From: JBBRTJ01 sp038244535
GTDB lineage: Bacteria > Actinomycetota > Acidimicrobiia > Acidimicrobiales > Ilumatobacteraceae
Direction: 5' to 3'
DNA: 23,630 nt
Assembly: GCA_038244535.1 (NCBI GenBank)
Contig: JBBRTJ010000059.1
Coordinates: 1-23,630 of the forward strand
Shown here: one piece after another, positions 1 through 8,200 of the stretch
Numbering within the stretch: position 1 is the stretch's first letter
Layout: each line of letters begins with the position of its first letter
Position numbers and translations under genes: made by a program
Notes under the pieces: model-generated
What the model was told of the DNA's origin: nothing
The model's database searches: none
Seen by the model: the letters and a program-made list of their open reading frames with translations, nothing else

Positions 1-74
1 CAGGACCGTTCGTCTGCGCCACCCATCCAACCCGCACGAGCTCCGGGGTGGGCCTCAGGCATCGGGTGGTGGAT

Positions 75-217
75 GGAACTGGCGAGTGTGAGTGCGGTTG
101 GGGCCTCGAGGCTCGCCACTTCGCCCAGCGGTGGTGGCAGGGGGCCATTGCTGCGCCAGGGGGAGGGAACTGGCGAGTGTGAGTGCAGGCATTGCCATGT
201 GGCTCGCCACCTCGCCC
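75..217. repeat. Two copies of a 50-bp hairpin repeat
   Basis: The 21 bases at 75-95 recur exactly at 166-186. A second shared block, 110-126, recurs at 201-217 with one change. In each copy TGGCGAG (80-86; 171-177) faces its complement CTCGCCA (112-118; 203-209), so each copy can fold into a stem with a loop of about 25 bases. The copies are 91 bp apart and lie just downstream of the 3' end of the minus-strand SnoaL-like gene. There is no T-run, so a classical intrinsic terminator is not supported. A small intergenic (REP-like) repeat, or a pair of structures protecting or terminating the minus-strand transcript, are both possible. No other copy was noticed in the window. Confidence 0.7.
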
Positions 218-231
218 GGTTCTTGGTGCGT

Positions 232-639
232 CTAGACCTGGCCCAACTGGGTCAGCAGAGTGAGCTGGTCGTAGTACACGTCGTACTCGGTGACGCGGCC
301 TTCGTCGTCGAAGAGCATCACGATCGAGAACGGCATCGAGACCGACCGCCCCGTGGCGGCCAAGGGACCAAACGGCCCGGTGTGCGTCCCGGCGTACACC
401 CCCTGGACGACTGCCCCATTGCTCGACGCAACGGTTGCGACCACCCCAGCCGTGGAATCGGGACATGCGATCACCCACGACTCGATCCAGCCCTGGACGT
501 CGGACCGTTCGGTGATCACCAGCCCCCGTGGCATGTCCTTCACGGTCGCGCCGTGGGCGAAGTAGTTCATGGTGGTGTCGAAGTCGCGCTTCTCCCATGC
601 ATCGAAGAGTGCGACCGCCTTGGCCCCGCAATCAGTCAT
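232..639 (-). CDS. SnoaL-like / NTF2-fold protein
   Basis: Predicted 135-residue protein with the layout of the SnoaL/NTF2-like superfamily: an N-terminal helix (FDAWEKRDFDTTMNYFAHGATVKD) followed by beta strands that form a cone-shaped pocket, ending in a strand with EGRVTEYDVYYDQLTLL. Proteins of this fold are small cyclases, isomerases, dehydratases or ligand-binding proteins. Nothing here fixes a reaction. The ATG at 639 is chosen because a G-rich ribosome-binding site (GGGGGG) lies about 8 bases upstream; an upstream in-frame start at 702 would add 21 residues that are not fold-like. The gene diverges from the acetyltransferase gene at 863, and two hairpin repeats lie just past its stop codon. 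The fold assignment is fairly secure and the function is unknown. Confidence 0.75.
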   Translation of the reverse strand: MTDCGAKAVALFDAWEKRDFDTTMNYFAHGATVKDMPRGLVITERSDVQGWIESWVIACPDSTAGVVATVASSNGAVVQGVYAGTHTGPFGPLAATGRSVSMPFSIVMLFDDEGRVTEYDVYYDQLTLLTQLGQV

Positions 640-862
640 GTACGTCCCCCCCTGTCTGTGCAGGCACACCTCGGGACATCTATGTGCTCGAACGGCGAGC
701 ACCGCGACGAGGCGTGCACTCCAATCGGGTCAGCATCCGCCTTCGTCCAGCTGAAGTCAACCGACTCGTGCCGCATCGGCGGAGGCCACGCACGTCGGAA
801 CACCGGCTTCGGCTCAGCGTCAGCATCGGGGTCGTGTGATGGTGGTGCGCGAGGCTCGTGCG

Positions 863-1408
863 ATGGATGGTGAGCGTCGTGAGACAGAGCGTCTCGAAAC
901 CAGTCGCCTCGTGCTCGTGCCGATTTCCCTGGTCCATTCGTCGGGGATGTTCGCGCTGTGGTCCAACGCTGAGGTGTGCCGGTACTCCGGTCCGATCCGC
1001 GACTACGACGGGCTTCCGATCGCTTCACCGGTGAGGGACGCTGCGCAGAGCGACCGCATCATCGACTTCTGGATGCGGGCCCGCCTCGACGGGTGGGGAG
1101 TGAGATGGGCGATGTGCGATCGGGAGTCGGGCGCGTTCGTCGGGGCCACTGGCTTCAACTCACTCGGCCCGCTCGCCGAATACGCGTATCACCTCCTGCC
1201 CGAGCACTGGCACAAGGGGTTGATGTCAGAGGCCACCGAGGCCGTGTTCGAGTGGGCGCGCAACGCGGGCTGCACCGAGGTGGAGGCCTTCATCGATCCG
1301 GGCAACATCAACTCGATCGCGTTCGCGGAGCGCAACGGCTTCAAGCTGACCGGGGAGATCACGGATCAGGCCGAGCGGTTCGTGAGGTCATTGGTCGACC
1401 GCGGCTGA
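863..1408 (+). CDS. GNAT-family N-acetyltransferase (RimJ/RimL-like)
   Basis: Predicted 181-residue acetyltransferase of the GNAT fold that transfers acetyl from acetyl-CoA to an amino group; the substrate is unknown. The start ETERLETSRLVLVPIS is the usual first strand of the RimJ/RimL-type (Acetyltransf_3) subfamily. The central LPEHWHKGLMSEATEAVFEWA matches the acetyl-CoA pyrophosphate-binding loop and following helix. IDPGNINSIAFAERNGFKLTGE is the typical C-terminal N-x-x-S-x-x-x-x-E-x-x-GF element. The ATG at 863 has GAGG eight bases upstream. Alternative in-frame starts at 836, 839 and 842 would add up to nine residues. It is transcribed away from the SnoaL-like gene. Ribosomal-protein, peptide or small-amine acetylation are all possible. 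Confidence 0.82.
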   Translation: MDGERRETERLETSRLVLVPISLVHSSGMFALWSNAEVCRYSGPIRDYDGLPIASPVRDAAQSDRIIDFWMRARLDGWGVRWAMCDRESGAFVGATGFNSLGPLAEYAYHLLPEHWHKGLMSEATEAVFEWARNAGCTEVEAFIDPGNINSIAFAERNGFKLTGEITDQAERFVRSLVDRG

Positions 1409-1479
1409 CGGCGGCCGAACCACGGCCTTTGATCGTCGCGCCGAGTGCGCGCCTTCGAGACCGAAGAGGTGGTGACGTG

Positions 1480-1509
1480 ATGGCGATCGGCCAGACTCGT
1501 GCCTCGTGA
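1480..1509 (+). CDS. Possible 9-codon leader ORF coupled to the ERCC4 gene
   Basis: ATG at 1480 opens a nine-residue reading frame (MAIGQTRAS). Its TGA at 1507-1509 overlaps the GTG start of the ERCC4 nuclease in a GTGA arrangement. A purine-rich AGAGGTGGTG sits 5-14 bases before the ATG, whereas the nuclease start itself has no Shine-Dalgarno sequence. This is the geometry of translational coupling through a tiny upstream frame. The reading frame and overlap are seen directly; translation is inferred. It could also be a chance frame. Confidence 0.35.
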   Translation: MAIGQTRAS

Positions 1510-2354
1510 TCGACCGGTTCGTCGTGGCCCGCAACCCGGACCCGGACTCGACGTTGCCGTACCTGCTCCGGCTGCCGCTCGGCGACGGGATCGTGTTGCG
1601 GGCCCGGCAGCCGTGGCCCCGGACCGCCAAGGTGTACTGCCATCGCGCCGACGACGACTGGCCGGTCGAGCCTGACATCGTCGACGATGCCGGTGTGCTG
1701 CTGTGTGAGCGGCATGGGGTTGCCGTCGAGCTGGTGTTGGACCGTGGCCGCGAGAACCGCAGCCAGTTCGTGTTCACCCGTCTGGCCAACGGCCGTGAGG
1801 CCATCTTCTGGCAGACGGCCAAGACGAACCAGGCGTCGCGCCCCGGGGTGCGGGTGCCGGGACGGAGGGCCAGTTCGCTCACCGACTTCGAGATCTGCGT
1901 CGACACCCGCGAGCGCTACGGGTTCACCTTCAAGAACAAGCCCGTCACCATCACCAAGCGGGCTCTTCCGGTCGGCGACTACGGCGTGTTCTGGCATGGC
2001 GCGCTGGTGGCCACTGTCGAGCGCAAGTCGCTGGCCGATCTCACCCATGGTGTGAGTGACGGGTCGTTCCCGTTCCAGCTGGCGGCGCTGTCGTCGATGC
2101 CCCTGGCCGCGGTGGTGCTCGATGCCCGGTGGTCGGCGGTCATGAAGCTCGAAGCTGGGCGCGGCGGCTGGTTGGCCGAGCAGCTCGCTCGCCTCCAGGT
2201 ACGCCATCCCAACGTGTCGTTCGCCTGGTGTGACACCCGGGCCTTGGCCGAGGACTGGACGTTCCGATTCCTCGGGGCGGCTCTGGCTCAGCGCCTCGAC
2301 CAACCCGACGATCCGACCGCGCCCCGCCCCGATCGGGATCAGGGAACTCTTTAG
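1506..2354 (+). CDS. ERCC4-domain nuclease
   Basis: Predicted 282-residue protein with a C-terminal ERCC4 (XPF/Mus81-type) endonuclease domain. The metal-binding catalytic signature is complete: VDTRER at residues 132-137 (Asp133), GDY at 157-159, and VERKSLAD at 171-178 carrying the ERKxxxD core. An N-terminal domain of about 120 residues (ARNPDPDSTLPYLLRLPL, then PWPRTAKVYCH and RENRSQFVFT) resembles that of actinobacterial stand-alone ERCC4 proteins. There is no helicase or tandem HhH domain, unlike eukaryotic XPF. By family it should cut branched or flap DNA in repair or recombination, but the role of these bacterial forms is not settled. It starts at GTG 1506, the first start after an in-frame stop, overlapping a short leader frame. 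Convergent with the DinB gene. Confidence 0.85.
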   Translation: MIDRFVVARNPDPDSTLPYLLRLPLGDGIVLRARQPWPRTAKVYCHRADDDWPVEPDIVDDAGVLLCERHGVAVELVLDRGRENRSQFVFTRLANGREAIFWQTAKTNQASRPGVRVPGRRASSLTDFEICVDTRERYGFTFKNKPVTITKRALPVGDYGVFWHGALVATVERKSLADLTHGVSDGSFPFQLAALSSMPLAAVVLDARWSAVMKLEAGRGGWLAEQLARLQVRHPNVSFAWCDTRALAEDWTFRFLGAALAQRLDQPDDPTAPRPDRDQGTL

Positions 2355-2426
2355 CGTCCGGATCCTCGCTCGGTTCTGGGCGCGGTGGGTCGCACCGGTG
2401 CGTCTCAGCGTGCCGAGGACGGACGC
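2354..2426. terminator. Long imperfect hairpin between convergent genes
   Basis: Arms 2354-2368 and 2414-2426 are complementary over about 13 bp with a two-base bulge. Within the loop lies a perfect 12-bp palindrome, CGCACCGGTGCG (2391-2402). The structure lies in the 121-bp spacer between the ERCC4 stop codon (2352-2354) and the DinB stop codon (2476), where a bidirectional terminator would be expected. No T-run follows either arm, so Rho-independent termination is not proven. Confidence 0.45.
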
Positions 2427-2475
2427 CGCGGGGTGTCGGCGAGCAGCTCGGCGCTCGTTCGCCACCCACCCGCGA

Positions 2476-2982
2476 TCAGCGGGCTTCGACGTCGGTGCGG
2501 TGGTGCTCGACCTCGTGGAGGACCTGCTGGCCCATCCAGAGCAAGGTGCGGGTCTGCGCCGTCGGGTAGGCGTAGACGCACGTGCGACGAAGGGCATCGT
2601 CGTCGATCTGGTCGAACGTGCGGGTGAACAACCCGGCGGCCATGTCGAGCTCGGCCGCCACGACGGGCACGGTGTCGGCGCGGTAGAGACCGAAGTCGAC
2701 GCGCTGGTCTCGGTACAGCGGCTTGAACTCGGGGTCGTCCTCGGCGAGGCCGATCACGAAGCGGTCGCGCACGTGCAGCAGCACGTCGCGCACGTGGGCG
2801 GCGTACTCGAGGCGCGACCAGCGCTCGGGCTCGGCGCGCACCGTCGCTTGGTCGGGCGCGGCCCTCACCAGCGCCGAAATGGCACTGGCGCCGGCGGTGA
2901 TGCGGGGGCTGATCTCGCGGCGCCCAACGGCGGCCCAGACGAACCCGCACACCGGACAGGACTCGGCGGTCGCGTCGCTCAT
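2476..2982 (-). CDS. DinB-family protein with N-terminal CxxC
   Basis: Predicted 168-residue protein of the DinB/YfiT four-helix bundle superfamily. Typical features are WSRLEYAAHVRDVLLHVRDR in the second helix and QVLHEVEHHRTDVE at the C terminus; these histidines would be the metal ligands. Members are metal-dependent thiol transferases or hydrolases that in actinobacteria often use mycothiol. A CPVCG knuckle at residues 9-13 precedes the bundle and could bind zinc or act in redox chemistry. The ATG at 2982 has no ribosome-binding site; a TAGCGT hexamer ends 7 bases before it, which suggests a leaderless transcript. Three 11-bp direct repeats lie immediately upstream. Family assignment is good and the reaction is unknown. 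Confidence 0.8.
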   Translation of the reverse strand: MSDATAESCPVCGFVWAAVGRREISPRITAGASAISALVRAAPDQATVRAEPERWSRLEYAAHVRDVLLHVRDRFVIGLAEDDPEFKPLYRDQRVDFGLYRADTVPVVAAELDMAAGLFTRTFDQIDDDALRRTCVYAYPTAQTRTLLWMGQQVLHEVEHHRTDVEAR

Positions 2983-2989
2983 CGCGCTG

Positions 2990-2995
2990 ACGCTA
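2990..2995 (-). promoter_or_regulatory. Putative -10 hexamer for leaderless DinB transcript
   Basis: TAGCGT on the minus strand ends seven bases before the ATG at 2982. This spacing would put transcription initiation at or next to the start codon. No clear -35 element is visible; the direct repeats at 3011-3051 occupy that area. Confidence 0.45.
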
Positions 2996-3010
2996 CGCCG
3001 CTACCCCTTG

Positions 3011-3051
3011 CCGAACTGATGCCGAACTGATGCCGAACTGATGCCGATCTG
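3011..3051. repeat. 11-bp direct repeats upstream of the DinB gene
   Basis: CCGAACTGATG occurs three times in perfect tandem (3011-3043), followed by a partial fourth copy (CCGATCTG). Read on the minus strand, toward the DinB gene, the unit is CATCAGTTCGG. The array starts about 29 bases upstream of the DinB start codon, in the -35 region and above. A period of 11 bp places equivalent bases on nearly the same face of the helix, as in an array of operator sites. It may equally be a simple slippage repeat. Confidence 0.85.
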
Positions 3052-3100
3052 CGCCCGAAGCGGTCGCCGATTGTCCGGCGCTCGATCGGCAGTGGCCGAT

Positions 3101-3186
3101 CGGGGCGGTCAGGGGCGGTCAGGGGCGGTCAGGAGCGGTCAGGAGCGGTCAGGAGCGGTCAGGGGTGGTCAGGAGCGGTCAGGAGC
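3101..3186. repeat. 10-bp tandem repeat array (about 8.5 units)
   Basis: Eight full units and a partial ninth of a 10-bp sequence with consensus AGGAGCGGTC run without gaps. Variants are AGGGGCGGTC, AGGGGTGGTC and a first unit CGGGGCGGTC. The array lies directly beyond, and just overlaps, the stop codon of the minus-strand ferritin-like gene (3179-3181), and is upstream of the DinB gene. Units are graded, with AGGGGC toward the left and AGGAGC toward the right, as in stepwise slippage duplication. The strongly G-rich plus strand could also affect transcription. Confidence 0.9.
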
Positions 3187-3631
3187 GCGAGGCCAGCTCG
3201 GCGTGGCAGGCGCGGAGGCGGCGGCCCGTGTCGCGCTCTTCGGCGATGTACCGGCCGAGCAACTGCCCGGTCTGAGGGTCGATGGTGTGGTCAGCGAACA
3301 TCGAGTCGAAGATGTCGGGCTTTCCGTCGGCCACCAAGCGGTGCAGCCCGAGAGCCTCGATCTTGTCGAGGTCGCTGCGTTCGGAGCGCACGATGGCCAG
3401 CCGGTCGGCCTGCTTGGGATCGTCCTTTGGCAAGACGGTGTACCCGAGCTCGTTGATCCGCTTCGCGAAGGCCATGCCGTGCTCGCCTTCGCGGGCCGCC
3501 ACCGTGCGGAGGACGGCGTCGACGTCGGGATCGGTCGTGCGCTCGATCCACTCGGTCAGGTATGCGTGGGCATGGCTCTCGCCGACGGCGATGGCGTTGA
3601 GCAACCCCAGGTAGCTCGGCTTGTCGGACAT
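3179..3631 (-). CDS. Ferritin-like / rubrerythrin-like domain protein
   Basis: Predicted 150-residue all-helical protein of the ferritin-like superfamily. Carboxylate and histidine residues expected for a di-metal site appear in GESHAHAYLTEW (first helix), REGEHGMAFAKRINELG (ExxH, second helix) and AEERDTGRRLRACHAEL (last helix). Such proteins oxidise or store iron, or reduce peroxide. There is no rubredoxin-type CxxC domain, so it is not a complete rubrerythrin. The ATG at 3631 is preceded by a strong GGGGAGGAGC ribosome-binding site; the frame stays open upstream to 3694 but those residues look non-native. Its 3' end runs into a 10-bp tandem repeat array. The specific substrate is not determinable. 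Confidence 0.72.
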   Translation of the reverse strand: MSDKPSYLGLLNAIAVGESHAHAYLTEWIERTTDPDVDAVLRTVAAREGEHGMAFAKRINELGYTVLPKDDPKQADRLAIVRSERSDLDKIEALGLHRLVADGKPDIFDSMFADHTIDPQTGQLLGRYIAEERDTGRRLRACHAELASRS

Positions 3632-3741
3632 GTCCGCTCCTCCCCATGGCGCAGGCGTTTCTGCACGCTCCCACCCCGTGCGCGCCCTCGGCAACTCCGA
3701 ACGAGTCCGCCCCGCGCCACGCTCGCTGGGGGCGGTGGGTC

Positions 3742-3775
3742 GGTTCTGGTGCGTTCAGACGCGTTGGTGCGAACC
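3742..3775. other. Imperfect hairpin in 3' spacer of P450 no. 1
   Basis: GGTTC (3742-3746) faces GAACC (3771-3775), with an inner GCGT/ACGC pairing around a TCAG loop. It lies in the 261-bp gap between the P450 stop codon and the ferritin-like start (both minus strand). It also contains the GGTGCGT motif seen in three other spacers. The rest of this gap shows no coding signal. Confidence 0.35.
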
Positions 3776-3892
3776 GTCACGCCCCGAAGGTTTGCCGGGG
3801 CTCGGTGCCCGCGGTCGGTGCGGGGCGATCCGGGCGTCGGCCCCTTGGGCTGATCCCGAACCCGTTCGTGCTGCTGAACCTCGCCGACCATC

Positions 3893-5146
3893 TCACCAGG
3901 TGACCGGCAGCTGCTCGAGGCTGCGCCCCAGCAGCACTCCGGACCACCGGAGGTCCCTGGTATCGGCGGCAAGTGTGAGCGATGGCCGCCGGCGGGCGAG
4001 CGCGGCGAGAGCAACCTGGGCTTCGAGGCGCGCCAGCGGGGCACCGATGCAGTGGTGCAACCCGTAGCCGAACCCGAGGTGGCGGTGGCTGTCCGATCGT
4101 TGCAACTGCAACGAATCGGGCTCGGCGAACACCAGCGGATCTCGGTTGGCGCCTGCGATGCCGAGGAAGACCGTCTGCCCCGCTTCGAGGCGGTGGCCCG
4201 AGCGCTCGTGGTCGACACCGACGATGCGCACCATCAGCTTCGACGGCCCGTCGTAGCGATGCAGCTCCTCGATCGCGAGGCCGATCAGGTCGGGGTGCTC
4301 GCGTAGCCACGCCCACTGGTCGGGGTGCATCACCAGCGCCAGCGTGGCGTTGCCGATCAGGTTCGTCGTCGTTTCGTGGCCACCGAACAGCAGCAGCGTG
4401 CAGGCACCGACGAGCTCGTCGGTGGTCAGACCATCGCCTTGGTCGCGCGACGCGATCAGGGCCGACACGAGGTTGTCCGCCGGCTCGGTCTCGTAGCGCC
4501 GGATCAGCCACGTGAAGTACTCGGCGAACTGCGCCGTCCCGGCCGCCGCCATCTCGGCCTGATCGGGCCGGTTGGACGCACCGAACACGATGGCCCCGAG
4601 CTGGGCGCTCCACGTCTTGAAGCGGTCACGATCGGCGGGAGGCACGCCGAGGAGCTCGGCGATGACGATGGCCGGCAGTGGGAACGCCAGTTGGCGCACG
4701 AGGTCGACGGTTCGGTCCGGATCGTCGCTGGCTGCGTGCTCGGCGTCATCGAGCAGGCTCTCGGTGATGGCGGAGATGCGCGGCCGGAGCCGTTCGACGA
4801 CTCTTGGGGTGAATGCTCGCCGCACGGGCTCGCGAAGGCGCTCGTGGTCGGGTGGATCGTGGAAGACCATCCACCCCCGCAGCAGCGCGAACGTTGGGCC
4901 GAGCAACGCCTGGCGCGTCGGATCGAGCCTGCGCTCGAGCGGTGTCAGGCGATCAGAGGACAAGCGGGTGTCACGGAACGCCGAGTGGACCTCGGCGTGC
5001 GTCGACAGGATCCACGCTCGGTGTTCCGGGCTCCACGTGACTGGGTCGTGCTCGCGCAACCGGCGATACACCTCGTAGGGCTCGGCGACGGCGAGCGGGT
5101 CGAGAAGGTCGGTGACGAGTCGTTCGTCTCCCGTCGCTGCTGACAC
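3893..5146 (-). CDS. Cytochrome P450 (no. 1)
   Basis: Predicted 417-residue soluble bacterial P450 mono-oxygenase. All hallmarks are present: an I-helix oxygen-activation motif LLLFGGHETTTNL, the K-helix ExxR as EELHR, and the heme loop FGYGLHHCIG with Cys366 as thiolate ligand. The N-terminal half has the usual FHDPPDHERLREPVRRAFTPRVVERLRP (C-helix region), and length is normal for class I bacterial P450s. It needs a ferredoxin and reductase, neither of which is in the window. It starts at GTG 5146, with AGAAGAG just upstream; there is no ATG closer to the P450 fold. It diverges from the glutamate dehydrogenase gene over 104 bp. Family is unassigned and substrate is unknown. Confidence 0.93.
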   Translation of the reverse strand: MSAATGDERLVTDLLDPLAVAEPYEVYRRLREHDPVTWSPEHRAWILSTHAEVHSAFRDTRLSSDRLTPLERRLDPTRQALLGPTFALLRGWMVFHDPPDHERLREPVRRAFTPRVVERLRPRISAITESLLDDAEHAASDDPDRTVDLVRQLAFPLPAIVIAELLGVPPADRDRFKTWSAQLGAIVFGASNRPDQAEMAAAGTAQFAEYFTWLIRRYETEPADNLVSALIASRDQGDGLTTDELVGACTLLLFGGHETTTNLIGNATLALVMHPDQWAWLREHPDLIGLAIEELHRYDGPSKLMVRIVGVDHERSGHRLEAGQTVFLGIAGANRDPLVFAEPDSLQLQRSDSHRHLGFGYGLHHCIGAPLARLEAQVALAALARRRPSLTLAADTRDLRWSGVLLGRSLEQLPVTW

Positions 5147-5192
5147 CGCGCTCTTCTAGCACTGCGTCATCACCCGGTCGGTGGGGCCTCAG

Positions 5193-5198
5193 TACGCT
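5193..5198 (+). promoter_or_regulatory. Putative -10 hexamer for glutamate dehydrogenase gene
   Basis: TACGCT lies about 52 bases before the ATG at 5251. The same hexamer is used at the VOC gene. Here the transcript would have a leader of some 45 bases carrying the GAGGACACC ribosome-binding site. No convincing -35 was seen. Confidence 0.3.
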
Positions 5199-5250
5199 GA
5201 GCCCGACACCACGAGCTCCCCCCAACGATGCGGGGAGAACCGAGGACACC

Positions 5251-8200
5251 ATGGACGCCAGCACGACTGCCACGTCCGGCTCAACCGACGGTCGCCGCGC
5301 GGGGACCGACCGACTGCGGCTGCCCGACGGCACGTTCGCGATCCTGACGGAACGCCACGGTGAGAGCGCGGCGCGGGTGCTGCTCGACCGCTTCGGGTCG
5401 GCCTTCCCGACGGGTTACCGCGAGACGATGCGGGCCGAGGTGGCCGTCGGCGACATCGAGCGGGTCGAGGCGCTCGTCGACGACCGGCCCGACACCGAGC
5501 TGTACCGGCCGCCGGGGCGCCCGCCCAACGAGATCCGTTGGAAGGTGTATCGGCGCGGGCAGCCCATCCCGCTGTCGCGGCTGGTACCCCTCTTCGAGCA
5601 CCTCGGCCTGCAGGTCGTCGACGAACGGCCGACCGAGGTGCGTCCCGCCGGCGGGTCATCGGTGTGGATCCACGACCTCGGGCTGCAGGCTCCGGTCGCG
5701 CTCACCAACGGGCGGCTCCTCGACGAGCTGCGGGCCACGTTCGCCGATCTGTGGGCAGGACGCATCGAGGACGACGGCTGCAACCGGCTGGTGCTGCTGG
5801 CCGGGTTGACCCGCCGTGAAGTGGCGGTGGTGCGCACCTACGTGCGCTACCTGCCTCAGACGAGCTCGCCGTTCAGCATCGCCTACGTCGAGAACGTGCT
5901 CGTCGCCAACCCGACGATTGCGGCGGGCCTGGTCGAGCTGTTCGCCGAGCGCCTCGATCCGGACCGGCCGCGGCTCGGGACGGCGCCGGTCGCCACGGTG
6001 GCCGAGGCCGCGATCCTCGAGCAGCTCGACGAGGTCGGCAGCCTCGACGAGGACAAGATCCTGAGGTCGTTGCTCCGCCTCGTGGAGGCAACGACGCGGA
6101 CCAACGCGTTCCAAATCGGCGCCGATGGCCTGGCGTCGCCGTGCATCGCCATCAAGCTCGACCCGGCCCTCGTGCCGGATCTTCCGCTGCCCCGGCCCAT
6201 GTTCGAGATCTGGGTGTGCTCACCGAAGGTCGATGGCGTGCACCTGCGCGGTGGGCCCATCGCCCGGGGCGGCATCCGGTGGAGCGACCGCCGCGAGGAC
6301 GTGCGCACCGAGGTGCTCGGGCTCATGAAGGCCCAGATGGTCAAGAACGCGGTGATCGTGCCGGTGGGCGCGAAGGGCGGCTTCGTGGTCAAGCAACGCG
6401 CCGCTGAGCCCGAGGCAGAACGACGCGACGTGGTGGCCTGCTACGAGGCCTTCATCGGCGCGCTGCTCGACGTCACCGACAACTTGGTGGGCGGCGCGGT
6501 GGTGCCGCCGCCAAGGGTGGTGCGGCTCGACGGCGACGACCCCTACCTCGTGGTGGCGGCCGACAAGGGCACGGCGACGTTCTCGGACAACGCCAACGCG
6601 ATTGCCGTCGCCCGCGGCTTCTGGCTCGGCGACGCGTTCGCCTCCGGCGGTTCGCGTGGGTACGACCACAAGGTCATGGCGATCACGGCGCGCGGTGCCT
6701 GGGAGAGCGTGCGCCGGCACCTGCGAACGCTGGCGGTCGACGCTGACGCCGCGCCGCTCACCGTGGTGGGCATCGGCGACATGAGCGGTGATGTGTTCGG
6801 CAACGCGATGTTGCTGAGCGAGCACCTGCAGCTGGTGGCCGCCTTCGATCATCGACACGTGTTCCTCGACCCCCGTCCCAACGCGGCCGCCGGCTTCGCC
6901 GAGCGCCGCCGCCTCTTCCGGCTGCCCCGCAGCAGTTGGGACGACTACGACCGCACGTTGATCTCTCGCGGGGGCGGGGTCTGGCCCCGATCGGCCAAAG
7001 CCATCGAGGTGGCGCCCGAGGTCCGCGCCGCCCTTGGCATCGACGCCGAGGTGCTGACGCCAGCCGAGGTCATCTCGGCGATCTTGAAGGCGCCGGTCGA
7101 CCTCCTCTGGAACGGCGGCATCGGCACCTACGTCAAGGCCGTGAGCGAGGCCAACCTCGCAGTCGGCGACCGGACGAACGATGCCGTGCGCGTCAACGGA
7201 TCCCAGCTGCGGTGCAAGGTCGTCGGAGAGGGAGGCAACCTCGGCTTCACCCAGCGGGGGCGCATCGAAGCGGCACTGAACGGCGTGCTGCTGAACACCG
7301 ATGCCATCGACAACTCCGCAGGGGTGGACTGCAGCGACCATGAGGTCAACATCAAGATCCTGCTCGGCGCGGCGGAGGCCGCGGGGCAGCTCAACCCCGA
7401 CGAGCGCGACGCCCTCCTGGTGGCCATGACCGACGACGTCGCCGAGCTCGTGCTCGAGGACAACATCGATCAGAACCTCGCTCTGGCGGTGGCCCGCATG
7501 CAGGCGGCGCCCATGGTCGACGTCCACGCTCGAGAGATCCGCGCCCTGGTCGCCGAGGGGCTGATCGACCGCGACCTCGAGGCGCTGCCCACCGACAAGC
7601 AGTTCGTCGAACGGCAGGCCGCGGGCATCGGCCTGACCACCCCCGAGCTTGCCGTGCTGCTCGCCTACACCAAGACCACCGACATCGCCGAGCTCGTGCT
7701 CAGCGATGTGCCTGACGATCCCTACTTTCGGCCCGAACTCGTGGCGTACTTCCCTCCCGCGGTGCGCGAGCCGTTCGCCGGACTGATCGCGGGCCACCCG
7801 TTGCGGCGCCAGATCGTGGCGACTCGGGTCGTCAACGACCTCGTCAACCGGGCCGGTCTCAGCTTCGACTTCCGGATGACCGAGGAGATGGGGGCCACGG
7901 TGGCCGACACCGTGCGCGCTCACGTCGCCTCCCGTGATGCCTTCGCCGTGGTGCCGCACTGGCAGGCGGTCCAGAGCCTCACCGGCATCGACCCCAGGGT
8001 GCAGATCGAGCTGCTGCTGCGCCTCCGCTACCTCGTCGAAGGGGGCGTCACGTGGCTGCTTCGCCATCGGCATGCCCCGCTTGACATCGGGGCTGTGGTC
8101 GCCGCGTTCGGACCGGGAGCGGCCCTCCTGGCCGAAGGGATGGGCACCCTCCTGGCGCCCGCCGATCGAGCGACGGCGGTCGCTGACGAGGACCGGTTTC

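Noticed and set aside
364..380. DosR-box-like sequence inside the SnoaL-like gene
   Set aside because: It matches only a half-site, lies inside coding sequence and is far from any start codon.
2230..3030. A 266-codon plus-strand reading frame across the DinB gene
   Set aside because: It runs antisense to the DinB gene, whose protein shows clear family motifs, and its own product has no recognisable domain. It is a GC-rich shadow frame.
3101..3186. CRISPR array
   Set aside because: The repeats are 10 bp and directly tandem without spacers, and there are no cas genes.
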